The notes under the pieces are model-generated. The model was not told the origin of the DNA, searched no databases, and saw nothing but the letters and a program-made list of their open reading frames with translations. From positions 1 to 38,914 of the forward strand of contig JANWYU010000212.1 of NCBI GenBank assembly GCA_025055135.1: a stretch of DNA of 38,914 bases, given 5' to 3'. The translations under genes were made by a program, and so were the position numbers. The DNA comes from Pseudobdellovibrionaceae bacterium. GTDB taxonomy: Bacteria; Bdellovibrionota; Bdellovibrionia; Bdellovibrionales; Bdellovibrionaceae. Positions 9,263 to 17,870 of this stretch are shown here, piece by piece (position 1 is the stretch's first letter; the number at the start of each line of letters is the position of its first letter).

Positions 9263-10666
9263 ATGAGCCAGGAGTTGCAGGATTTTCAGACTAATTCGTC
9301 CCAAAATACAGGGGAGTCGGTTCCGCCTTTTCAGCGTTCGGTGTATATCTCTACCTATGGGTGTCAAATGAATGAAAATGATACCGAACGTATGTATGCT
9401 TTGATGGAAATGGCTGGATATGCTGCGGTTGCATCTCCCGAACAGGCTGATGTGATAATCATTAATTCCTGCAGTGTGCGGGAAAAGCCTGTTCATAAAG
9501 TGTTTTCGGAGGTTGGCACTTATCGACGATTAAAGGAAAGGCGTCCTCACCTCAAAATAGGAGTTGGGGGATGTGTGGCTTCTTTGGAAAAGGAGAGATT
9601 AATTGAGGCCAATTCCTTAATTGATTTTGTATTTGGTACGGATCAAATTGATTTGGTGCCCTCCCTTGTTGATCGAGCCTTTGCAAAAAAGGGAATTGTT
9701 GAGGCCCGTTTTCATCATCGTGAGCCCTATCAAATTGAGACTCTGATTCGTAACCCGAAGGTAACGGCGTTTGTTAACATCACTAAAGGCTGCGATAATT
9801 TCTGCACCTTTTGTGTGGTTCCCTACACAAGGGGTCGTGAAAAAAGTCGTTTACTCCGTGAGGTGGTGGAAGACATTCAAAAACTCGTCAATCGTGGCGT
9901 TAGAGAGGTTACCTTGTTGGGACAGAACGTGAACTCTTATCGTTCTCCCTGTGGAGCTGATTTTGCCGATTTGCTGCAGGCCTTAGCTGAGCAAACCGAT
10001 TTGGTGCGGATTCGCTATACCACCAGCCACCCCAAGGATTTTAACGAGAAACTAATGCAAATCATGGAGCGTTACCAACAAAAAATTTGTGAATATATTC
10101 ATCTTCCGGTACAGAGTGGGAGTGATCGTATCCTGGAGCGCATGAATCGCGGATATAGTCGAAAGGATTATATAGCAAAAATTAAGAAAATTAAGGAATA
10201 CCTGCCCCAGGTGGTGTTATCGACAGATATTATTGTTGGTTTTCCAGGGGAGGATGAATCAGATTTTTGGCAAACTGTGGATCTTGTTTTAGAGGTGGGT
10301 TTTGAAACCATTTTTGCTTTCAAATACTCACCCCGCCCTTTTACAAAGGCGGCGCGTTTTGATCAACAAATTCCTGAAACTATTAAGGATGAGCGGCTGC
10401 AAAGGCTTTTCCAGGAGTGGGAAAAGTGGGCCTTTCCTTTTGTGAAACAGCGTTATCAAGGTCAGTATGTTGAGGTGTTAGTGGAAGAGTTTGATCAAAA
10501 ACGGGGTCAGTGGCATGGACGTAGTCGACAAAATAAAAATGTATACTTTCAAGCAGATAAGACTTTGACCGGTCAACTGGTCCATGTTTTAGTGGAAGAA
10601 GCGTTTCCCTCTGTTTTGCGGGGACGTTGGATGGAACGAGAATCGAAACAGCATGGTGTTGGGTGA
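9263..10666 (+). CDS. miaB: tRNA-2-methylthio-N6-dimethylallyladenosine synthase
   Basis: UPF0004 N-terminus STYGCQMNENDTERM; radical-SAM CxxxCxxC (GCDNFCTFCVVPYTRGRE); TTSHPKDF; C-terminal TRAM region. Confidence 0.96.
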   Translation: MSQELQDFQTNSSQNTGESVPPFQRSVYISTYGCQMNENDTERMYALMEMAGYAAVASPEQADVIIINSCSVREKPVHKVFSEVGTYRRLKERRPHLKIGVGGCVASLEKERLIEANSLIDFVFGTDQIDLVPSLVDRAFAKKGIVEARFHHREPYQIETLIRNPKVTAFVNITKGCDNFCTFCVVPYTRGREKSRLLREVVEDIQKLVNRGVREVTLLGQNVNSYRSPCGADFADLLQALAEQTDLVRIRYTTSHPKDFNEKLMQIMERYQQKICEYIHLPVQSGSDRILERMNRGYSRKDYIAKIKKIKEYLPQVVLSTDIIVGFPGEDESDFWQTVDLVLEVGFETIFAFKYSPRPFTKAARFDQQIPETIKDERLQRLFQEWEKWAFPFVKQRYQGQYVEVLVEEFDQKRGQWHGRSRQNKNVYFQADKTLTGQLVHVLVEEAFPSVLRGRWMERESKQHGVG

Positions 10667-10669
10667 GTT

Positions 10670-11146
10670 ATGGCAAAGTCGGACCTTTTAGTGATGTTAA
10701 AACCTTTGGGTATTAATATGAGTCAAATGGCGTCGCGCCCTTTGTTGTTATTGCGCGATGATAGCGGGGAATTAACGTTACCCTTACCTATTTCCCCCTT
10801 GGACGCTGGGGTTCTTATGCAGCAGGCAGGTAAGGCCGCCACCATGTGGAGTCCGCATCAGGTAACTGTAGAGATTTTGAAGTTGGCCCAGCTTGAGCCA
10901 GAACGGTGTGTTTTTATTGAAATACGAGGTGGAGCCGTTTGGGGGCGTTTGGAATTTAAAAATCAAAAGGCAATTGAAATGCGAGCTGATTATTTAGTTT
11001 CTTTATGTTTATATTTGAATGTGCCCATTTTTGCGACTGCAGATCTGATTTGGCGGGCCCGTCATCAGGTTTTTGAAATTCAGGAGCAGGATGGTCTTAT
11101 GTTGTTCCAGAGTTCTGCTTTTCGCCCCCACGAATATTTAATGTAA
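10670..11146 (+). CDS. Bifunctional nuclease / DUF151 (BFN)-like domain protein
   Basis: LLLRDDSGELTLPLPISPLDAGVLM…; EIRGGAVWGRLEF; MRADYLVSLCLYLNVPIFA resembles the DUF151 core; 4 nt from miaB, a known neighbourhood in deltaproteobacteria. Confidence 0.7.
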   Translation: MAKSDLLVMLKPLGINMSQMASRPLLLLRDDSGELTLPLPISPLDAGVLMQQAGKAATMWSPHQVTVEILKLAQLEPERCVFIEIRGGAVWGRLEFKNQKAIEMRADYLVSLCLYLNVPIFATADLIWRARHQVFEIQEQDGLMLFQSSAFRPHEYLM

Positions 11147-11166
11147 TTTTTGGTAACAATGACATC

Positions 11167-11188
11167 ATTACATTAATATTACATTAAT
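11167..11188. repeat. Perfect 11-bp tandem duplication attacattaat-attacattaat
   Basis: Read directly; overlaps the stop codon of the minus-strand CDS at 11184. Confidence 0.9.
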
Positions 11189-12128
11189 TCCATATGCGAT
11201 TCTGAAGGATTAATCCCCATCCCTGATTAAGGGTGCGATTTAGCGGTTGACCCAATAAGTAATCGTTAAAGTAAGTCAAGGAAAGGGAATAAGCCTCTCC
11301 CAATTGACGGGTTATGGCGATTTGCAAGACGGTTAATTGATTGGGAGAAAGCGATGGGGTTTCCCCAACGAATAAAAGCATATGTGATGGCAAGTGATTA
11401 CTTGAATGAAGGATTTGGGTTGCAACCCTCCAGTAACTTTTTTGGTAACCAAGTTCCATTGATCCTGACCATCCCCAGGTAATGGTTTTTTTGTCTTTAT
11501 TTGAAACATGATTTAATGAAAGTTCTCCTCGTCCTACAAAATCAAATCCAGTGGGGGTTTGCTGACCAACCATTAAGAATCCCCAGCCCAAGGTTGCTTG
11601 ATTTGATGTTTTTCCCGTAATACCTTCGTAGGCAACGTTTGATCCTCCTTCTAACCAGGTGTTGGGTAAATCAAAACGGAGATAACCAATGATTTTTTTT
11701 AACAAAGGGTTAGAGGAAGTGATAGGGTCCCAATAAAAATCACGGGCCATTGAAATGGAGGCTGTGCCTAATGTGAACTGATCATGGGTTACCAAGGATC
11801 GCTCTTGTAATACATTGAAAAAAACACTCCACTGCCAATCAAAGTCACTTGAGAGTCTTTTCTGATATGATAGAGACAGCGTTGTTGCTGCTTGATTTTT
11901 CATGCGATACCAATAACCAAATTCGTCAGCAAAATATTGTTTTTCGAAATGAAAAAGTCCCATCAGGATCTGCTGAGCTTCATCTCCCGTAATTAGGGGG
12001 GAAAGGGCAGAAGCGCTGCCTGCTCCTACGGAACAGCAACTTCCCGCCTTTATTACGATGGGTAAGAAAACAGGAAAGAGAAGCACTATCAATTTAATTC
12101 TGATATCCATTACTGGTACCATACTCAA
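11184..12128 (-). CDS. Hypothetical secreted protein, probable outer-membrane beta-barrel
   Basis: Signal peptide followed by GSCCSVGAGSASALSPLITGDEAQQI and alternating aromatic strands ending …GWGLILQNRIWN. Confidence 0.55.
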   Translation of the reverse strand: MSMVPVMDIRIKLIVLLFPVFLPIVIKAGSCCSVGAGSASALSPLITGDEAQQILMGLFHFEKQYFADEFGYWYRMKNQAATTLSLSYQKRLSSDFDWQWSVFFNVLQERSLVTHDQFTLGTASISMARDFYWDPITSSNPLLKKIIGYLRFDLPNTWLEGGSNVAYEGITGKTSNQATLGWGFLMVGQQTPTGFDFVGRGELSLNHVSNKDKKTITWGWSGSMELGYQKSYWRVATQILHSSNHLPSHMLLFVGETPSLSPNQLTVLQIAITRQLGEAYSLSLTYFNDYLLGQPLNRTLNQGWGLILQNRIWN

Positions 12129-12691
12129 AAGGAGGATTGATTAAATTCCTCATCGGAAATAAAAACTGGTAAGGTTAGTGTTTCTAAAATTTGATTTGTC
12201 TCTGGTTGCATTTTGTGCCATCGTAACTCCCAATCCCCCGGCATAATAAAAAATACCTGTTCCACTAAATAAGTTCCGATGTCTACTTTGGTTACTGTAG
12301 TGGGACTTGATCCATGATTCATGGAAGGCATCCATAATTCTAAAACAAAGCTATTTGTGCTTTCTAGCAAAACCGGGGATTGGTCGAATCGATTGAGCCG
12401 AAACATTTTTATCAACAAAGAACCATATTCAGAATGATTTGGTTTTTTGATCCATTGCCAGGTAACACATTCCTGGCCCGAAGGAAATCTCAAGTTGCAG
12501 GCTGTTTTCTCTGCTGATTGGGTTGTCAAATCCGAAGGACAAGAACGTTGCGAAAAGAATTTAGGTCGAGCGCATGAAAAAAGCCATAATGAAACGCAAA
12601 CAAACCCAACTCCCCAAAAAATCCTAACCCAAGTCATCCGTGTTGGTCGGAACACGAGCCTAGTGTGATCTTCCAGCATGGTGTCAACCAT
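12125..12691 (-). CDS. Putative lipoprotein with FixH/YtkA-like domain
   Basis: Lipobox WLFSCARPK; ELWMPSMNHGSSPTTVTKVDIGTYLVEQVFFIMPGDWELRW resembles YtkA/FixH-type domains. The true start is probably internal (MTWVRIFWG). Confidence 0.55.
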   Translation of the reverse strand: MVDTMLEDHTRLVFRPTRMTWVRIFWGVGFVCVSLWLFSCARPKFFSQRSCPSDLTTQSAEKTACNLRFPSGQECVTWQWIKKPNHSEYGSLLIKMFRLNRFDQSPVLLESTNSFVLELWMPSMNHGSSPTTVTKVDIGTYLVEQVFFIMPGDWELRWHKMQPETNQILETLTLPVFISDEEFNQSSF

Positions 12692-12753
12692 TGAATCAAA
12701 GGATCGGTAATGTCAACTTATGGTGCGCTTACTATGGTACTATGGAGGACACA

Positions 12754-13251
12754 ATGATGAGAAAAGTAATTCAGGTTACAGCCGTATCGGTTTTGCTGGC
12801 AATGCTAAGCTATGGAGTAAGCTCCTTTGGGAGGGAGCAAAAAGAATCAGAAAAATGGCTGATAAATGGAGCCTTAGAGTTCAAAAAGTTTGGTATCTTC
12901 ATGGATTTTAAATTTTCCGATCGCGGAGGATTAAACAATGGGACCTCCATGAAGGTGAATTTCTATACATTTCAAAACATGTGGGAAAAAAGGGCAATCG
13001 ATTTACAACAAGAGGGTTATGAGCTTGAGGGGGTGAAATTATGGATGCCTGATCATGGGCATAAAGGACCTCCGGTGCGGATTTCACAGGACCAGGGAGC
13101 TTTAGGGCAATATGATGTAAACTATATGTTGATTATGTTAGGAAAATGGGAAATTCATTTTAACGTTAAAAATAGAAGAACGGGTGAAAGTGAGGCCAAA
13201 AAGCTCACAATCATCGTAGGACGCAACGATAGTACATTGTTGGTCCCTTAA
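12754..13251 (+). CDS. Secreted FixH/YtkA-like protein
   Basis: Start chosen at ATG 12754 behind a ggagg RBS; signal peptide VIQVTAVSVLLAMLSYGVSS; VKLWMPDHGHKGPPVRISQDQGALGQYDVNYMLIMLGKWEIHF. Confidence 0.55.
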   Translation: MMRKVIQVTAVSVLLAMLSYGVSSFGREQKESEKWLINGALEFKKFGIFMDFKFSDRGGLNNGTSMKVNFYTFQNMWEKRAIDLQQEGYELEGVKLWMPDHGHKGPPVRISQDQGALGQYDVNYMLIMLGKWEIHFNVKNRRTGESEAKKLTIIVGRNDSTLLVP

Positions 13252-13264
13252 ATGAAAAAAGAGT

Positions 13265-13591
13265 TTAGTGGATATTTTTGTGGGGATGTATTTGTTTAAG
13301 GGCGTTTTCAATGATTTCAAAATAGGCGTGAACCAGGAGGGCTCGGCTCTCCTGATCTAAGTTATTAAGGTAGCCTAATTTTTCGCTTAAAGAAGAGCAG
13401 TTAACAAGATCGCGGATGAGGTCTTCCATTTGTTTTTTTGTTTCCGAAATATTTTTTTTTGTGAGAACGTGTTCCAGCGTGTTTAAAGCCTGTCGAATCT
13501 GATGATTGTGAAATAAAACATGGAAACCGCAAACTGAATGGAGAAGAAGGGCTTCCATTTTTTGGATTTTCTTTTCGATGGTTGCTGACAC
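13265..13591 (-). CDS. Small helical hypothetical protein
   Basis: 108 aa ORF in a gap between neighbouring genes, Leu/Ile/Glu/Lys-rich helices; no family recognised. Confidence 0.45.
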   Translation of the reverse strand: MSATIEKKIQKMEALLLHSVCGFHVLFHNHQIRQALNTLEHVLTKKNISETKKQMEDLIRDLVNCSSLSEKLGYLNNLDQESRALLVHAYFEIIENALKQIHPHKNIH

Positions 13592-13731
13592 GGTCGCCTC
13601 CTTGCGAGAGCATCAGAACACAAGATACTTTTAGTTTAAAAACACCCGTTTCACTCATCAATACATTTCTTTTGACGATTTGTGCCAAATCTTTTCTCAT
13701 TGCTCTTTTTTTTAATGTGATTGTGAATAAT

Positions 13732-14634
13732 TTTATGAAAAAAAGTAATGTTACCCGGCTGCCGCGACTTAAGTCGAGAAAAAAAAGAGTTACTTTAAGA
13801 AGGCCTAAAAAAAGCAAACAAGAAATTGTTATTGATGCCTCACTTGGCTTGGTTTTTAGCTCTGAAGAGGAAATTTTAAACTATTTCGAAGCATACATCA
13901 CTTTTTTAACGAAAAGTTACCAAGAGTTGCAAGATAAGAATGAAGTTCCATTGGAAAACATCGGAGATTTAGAAGACAAGGTAAATCAATCTATTGAAGA
14001 TCCAGATGAGGTTTGGATGTTACCAGAACTTCCAATTGAATTACATGGGAAAAAGATTCCGGTTTTCTCTTTTATTCGTTGGTATGACAATGAAAATTAT
14101 TTCCATGTTCTGTTGACCCATGTTGATGCTAATGATGAGCCAACTTTTATTTATTACCAATTTTTTACTAGAGATCGAAATATTGTTGAGCACTTCCGCA
14201 GGGGGCGGATGGTTTACGATCAAACCTTGCACTCCTTAGAGTTTGCAATGATTGATGGGGATGCCCTCAGTGAAGGAGATCCCCTGGCCGTTGGCCTGTT
14301 TAATGCTATGTTAAAGTTACGTTCGGCAAATGATGTTCCTTTTGATAAGTTCAAAGAACTTGGCGAGCAATGTAGAGACATAACCATTGAATCTGCTGAT
14401 GAAATTTGGAGAGTACAAGATAGTTCTGGTAACATTTTAGTTACTTTTATTAGGGATTTTCCTGATCATGGAATAAAAGATTTGCACTATATCGTAGTTA
14501 CTCAACAGGACGTATCCTCGGGTGTATATGGTTTGTTGTTTTCATTTCCCACAAATGATCTAAATTTAGTAGAGCGCTATCGGCATGGTGAAAATTTAGA
14601 GGCTGATGATATTAATCAAGAGTCTGCTCATTAA
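13732..14634 (+). CDS. Hypothetical protein with two tandem related domains, possibly PBECR2/RelE-like nuclease fold
   Basis: Start inferred at ATG of MKKSNVTRLPRLKSRKKR within ORF 13582..14634. Two internally similar blocks (DEVW…FIRWYD…FRRG and DEIW…FIRDFPDH…YRHG). Confidence 0.55.
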   Translation, partial: FMKKSNVTRLPRLKSRKKRVTLRRPKKSKQEIVIDASLGLVFSSEEEILNYFEAYITFLTKSYQELQDKNEVPLENIGDLEDKVNQSIEDPDEVWMLPELPIELHGKKIPVFSFIRWYDNENYFHVLLTHVDANDEPTFIYYQFFTRDRNIVEHFRRGRMVYDQTLHSLEFAMIDGDALSEGDPLAVGLFNAMLKLRSANDVPFDKFKELGEQCRDITIESADEIWRVQDSSGNILVTFIRDFPDHGIKDLHYIVVTQQDVSSGVYGLLFSFPTNDLNLVERYRHGENLEADDINQESAH

Positions 14635-14670
14635 TGGTCATTAATGGTCATTAATTGTCATAAATTGTTA
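14631..14670. repeat. 4-unit, 10-bp-period tandem repeat (ttaatggtca ttaatggtca ttaattgtca taaattgtta)
   Basis: Two perfect plus two degenerate 10-mers read directly; covers the stop codon at 14632-14634. Confidence 0.9.
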
Positions 14671-14710
14671 TTCCCTGTTTCAGTTAGTGATAGGTTTGCA
14701 CTATAAGATG

Positions 14711-15472
14711 TTACAGGCAAAACTTTTGTATTTCAAATAAAAATTGCCCGTCGCTGAAGTCAGTTCCTATAAGGCTTTGTAAGGGATGCAACTTACTTAA
14801 ATTAGAGGGCTTACTATTTGTATAACGATTGGGATTTGCATCAAACAGGGGAGCCAGTGCTGTTACGAATTTTATTGAGTCGTTACTTAAATAAAGGGAA
14901 GGCGTTATAATTTTTGCGTTACCTTCTTGATCAAGAATGGCTACCAATTCGATTTGGGAGAAAAACTGTTTGGCATCAGATACACTGATTCCCAAATATT
15001 GGGCGACTCGTTTCATATCTTCCCAGGTAATATCTTGGTAGCTATATGGTGTTCTCAACCAAGATTCACCCACGCGACGTTGGAAATAAAATCGTACATT
15101 CTGCCATTCTCCCCAGGTATTGCTTGGGGTGATGGTTCTCGTCCATAATTGCAGGGCATGCTGGTCTTGGCTGCCAAAAGAGTCAGGGATTCTAATGAAT
15201 TTGACTCGGATCAAATGATATAACTTACCAAATTGGGGATCATCTAATACCTGCAATTTTATTCCTAATTCAGGGTTTTGTGACATATCAATAGAACATT
15301 CAGCCAGTGATTGTTGGCTACCAAGGGTTAAATTGGTTAGAGACTGATTGTTTTTTGAAATATTTTGTTTGTTAAAACCGCAGCCAGAAGCCAACAAAAG
15401 AGAAGAGACAGTAACAGTAATGATTTTTTGCCAAGATATTTGAATGTTCATGATTTTTTGATTGTTGTTCAT
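14711..15472 (-). CDS. Putative lipoprotein, hypothetical
   Basis: Lipobox SLLLASGCGFN; 253 aa ORF. Start could be the in-frame ATG giving MNIQISWQK. Confidence 0.65.
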   Translation of the reverse strand: MNNNQKIMNIQISWQKIITVTVSSLLLASGCGFNKQNISKNNQSLTNLTLGSQQSLAECSIDMSQNPELGIKLQVLDDPQFGKLYHLIRVKFIRIPDSFGSQDQHALQLWTRTITPSNTWGEWQNVRFYFQRRVGESWLRTPYSYQDITWEDMKRVAQYLGISVSDAKQFFSQIELVAILDQEGNAKIITPSLYLSNDSIKFVTALAPLFDANPNRYTNSKPSNLSKLHPLQSLIGTDFSDGQFLFEIQKFCL

Positions 15473-15683
15473 ATCTTCCCCCCTTGTTAAAGTGGTGATA
15501 CTTTCTTTTAGGCAACGAACGTGCCAAAAGTGCTCATTTTCTTTTTTGGTTTATTGACCTTCATTGATTTATATTGAGACAGGAACAATTTTGGTCCGGC
15601 GTTTTTAGTCTCTGTTTAGCAAAAAGACGGAGTAAGATGTTCACTACCCTTGGCGGAAGGTTCCCAAAATGAAACAAACCTTA

Positions 15684-16760
15684 TTAAATTATAGCTTTTA
15701 ATTTTCTAATCGACAGACTCAAAAAAATAGCGTTTGCAATCCATAGACTTATTTCTGGAGGTAGAATTTCATTTTTTGCCACGGTTTCTCCGAGGACTAC
15801 CAGAAACCAATAGGAGGCAATGACCATAACACTCACTGCAAAGGAATTGGTCTGTTGGCGTCGATTGACATTAAAACTAACTGCGAAACCAAAAATAATC
15901 AATAACAAGTTGGCAAAGGCTACACTCAGTCTTTTGTTCACTTCGATCCGAGCAGATTTACGTAAATCTTGGGATTGCAGTCCGTTGATTAGATCTTTTA
16001 AGGTCCAAGAGTTAAGACTTTTTTCATTCTTTGCGAAGATTAAATCTTGATCAGAGACTTTGACTAAATATTCTTTAAAGTTGATTTTAGCATAGGTTTG
16101 CGATTGTGTGTGAATGCTACCGTTAAAAAGCTTAATCCAGGCCGAACTCGAGGTTGGGGTAACTTCGGTGATGAATAAACCAGATTTGGCGATAATGGCG
16201 ATGGGGTGATCGCTGTTGCTTTCGTCAAAGATAAGAACCTTCTCTAGTTCACCGGTTCTGCTATTTGATTTCATAACAAAAATTTTGAGATTGTCATAAA
16301 TGTCGGTAAATGTGTTTTCTTTAAGATGGACTTGGGATTTTGCTCGAGATAGTTCGCTAATAGCAGACTCAAATTTGAAGTTACTGCGAGGGGCAATCTC
16401 TAAATAGTGATAAGCAGTTAAGAGGCTCAGTATGAATCCGAAAATTAAAAATGGTAACAATAGATTAATGGGTGATATGCCCAAAGAAACAAAGGCCACC
16501 GATTCTCCATCATGAGAGAGTCGTGAAAATGTTAATACCATAGCAAAGAGAGCAGATACTGGTAAGATCGCTGGGACTAAGGAATTACCCAGATTGAAGC
16601 AAAGATCGATAACTTTATGAAACTCCACTCCATGAATAAGGAAAAATTCAGTTAATCGAAAAATTTGAAACATCAGTAAAATAAATAAAAAACTCAAAAG
16701 ACCAATCAAAAGTCCAGGTAAATACTCGAAGATAAGGTAGCGCACTAAAGTCCGTTGCAT
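15684..16760 (-). CDS. LptF/LptG (YjgP/YjgQ) family LPS-export permease
   Basis: Topology and motifs: LVRYLIFEYLPGLLIGLLSFLFILLMFQIFRL…; VPAILPVSALFAMVLTFSRLSHDGE; C-terminal TM bundle SFAVSVMVIASYWFLVVLGE. Confidence 0.9.
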   Translation of the reverse strand: MQRTLVRYLIFEYLPGLLIGLLSFLFILLMFQIFRLTEFFLIHGVEFHKVIDLCFNLGNSLVPAILPVSALFAMVLTFSRLSHDGESVAFVSLGISPINLLLPFLIFGFILSLLTAYHYLEIAPRSNFKFESAISELSRAKSQVHLKENTFTDIYDNLKIFVMKSNSRTGELEKVLIFDESNSDHPIAIIAKSGLFITEVTPTSSSAWIKLFNGSIHTQSQTYAKINFKEYLVKVSDQDLIFAKNEKSLNSWTLKDLINGLQSQDLRKSARIEVNKRLSVAFANLLLIIFGFAVSFNVNRRQQTNSFAVSVMVIASYWFLVVLGETVAKNEILPPEISLWIANAIFLSLSIRKLKAII

Positions 16761-16794
16761 TATCTTCTAATCTCTCTCTAAAATAAGGGAAGCA

Positions 16795-17475
16795 ATGATC
16801 CCACGCAGCCGAATTTTGTTACTCTTTGATGATCATATAATCTCAGACCATTGGCAAATTTTTCTTCAAAAAATGGGATTTGTTGTTGAGGTTTTGCGAT
16901 CGGACGCTGGAATTAAGATGAAGCTGTTGGATCTCAACCCCAATGCTGTGATTGTATTGGCTCGAGGAATTCATTTGCATCTTGATCAGGTATTAAAAAA
17001 GCTTAGTCAAGAAACGTGGTTTAAGGGAAAAATTTTGGTTTGTGAGATGCAGTCTCACCCCATCAATTTAGGCAATATTAAAAACCTAAGATTTGACGGG
17101 GTTTTAACTTTAGATAATGTTAGTGATGAAGAAAAGCTAGAGGTATTAGCTCAATTGTTAGATCTCGATTATCAGATGTTAATTGATAAGTACCGAAAGA
17201 GTATTGCCGCTAATTCTGCCTCTTCTACCTCCCAACAATCCCTTTTTGTGAGACCAACTGGTCCTTCATCTGGTGGGAGCGCTAGTATGGTCCGCCCTTT
17301 AAATGATTATGTGACCAAACAAAAGAAAAAGTGGGTCAATGGCCAAGTGCCGGGGTTTAAAATTGATGACATTAAGCGACAGTTTCAACAGCATTTTGTG
17401 GAGGATGTGGACCCTTCAATTCTTGAGGAAAAGAAGCGCTTTGTAAATGCTTTGTTCAAAAAAAAAACCAAATAA
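16795..17475 (+). CDS. Receiver-like (pseudo-receiver) domain protein with linker and C-terminal tail
   Basis: N-terminal RILLLFDDH + alpha/beta pattern resembling CheY; the beta3 position (NPNAVIVLARG) lacks the phosphoacceptor Asp. Confidence 0.5.
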   Translation: MIPRSRILLLFDDHIISDHWQIFLQKMGFVVEVLRSDAGIKMKLLDLNPNAVIVLARGIHLHLDQVLKKLSQETWFKGKILVCEMQSHPINLGNIKNLRFDGVLTLDNVSDEEKLEVLAQLLDLDYQMLIDKYRKSIAANSASSTSQQSLFVRPTGPSSGGSASMVRPLNDYVTKQKKKWVNGQVPGFKIDDIKRQFQQHFVEDVDPSILEEKKRFVNALFKKKTK

Positions 17476-17499
17476 CATTAAGGGCCAGGAGGTCCCCAT

Positions 17500-17823
17500 A
17501 TGGCAACTTTAACTCAAGTGGTAACAGATAGGGATTTTCAACAAAAAGTGGGCTCTGGATTGGTTTTAGTTGATTTTTGGGCCGAGTGGTGTGGGCCCTG
17601 TCGGGCCATTGCGCCTAAATTGGAGGAATTAGCACAAGAATACGAGGGTCAGGTTACCATATTGAAGTTAAATGTTGATGACAATCCTGAAACTCCAGCT
17701 CGTTATCATATTCGGGCTATTCCTACCCTAATTCTCTTTAAGAATGGCCAACCCATTGATCAGGTGATGGGGAATGTTCCTAAGGAACAGTTGCAAAACA
17801 TGATTAATCGACACCGAAATTAG
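17500..17823 (+). CDS. trxA: Thioredoxin
   Basis: LVDFWAEWCGPCRAIAPKLEELA, IPTLILFKNGQ; 107 aa. Confidence 0.97.
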   Translation: MATLTQVVTDRDFQQKVGSGLVLVDFWAEWCGPCRAIAPKLEELAQEYEGQVTILKLNVDDNPETPARYHIRAIPTLILFKNGQPIDQVMGNVPKEQLQNMINRHRN

Positions 17824-17870
17824 ACGTCCGCCTAGTAACATCTCCCCATAAACTTTGTTAGCATTTTTTT

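Noticed and set aside
13401-13817. 138 aa minus-strand ORF overlapping ORF 13265..13591 and the start of 13732..14634
   Set aside because: Lies in a different frame from the better-supported ORFs, with no coding signature; artefact of AT-rich DNA.
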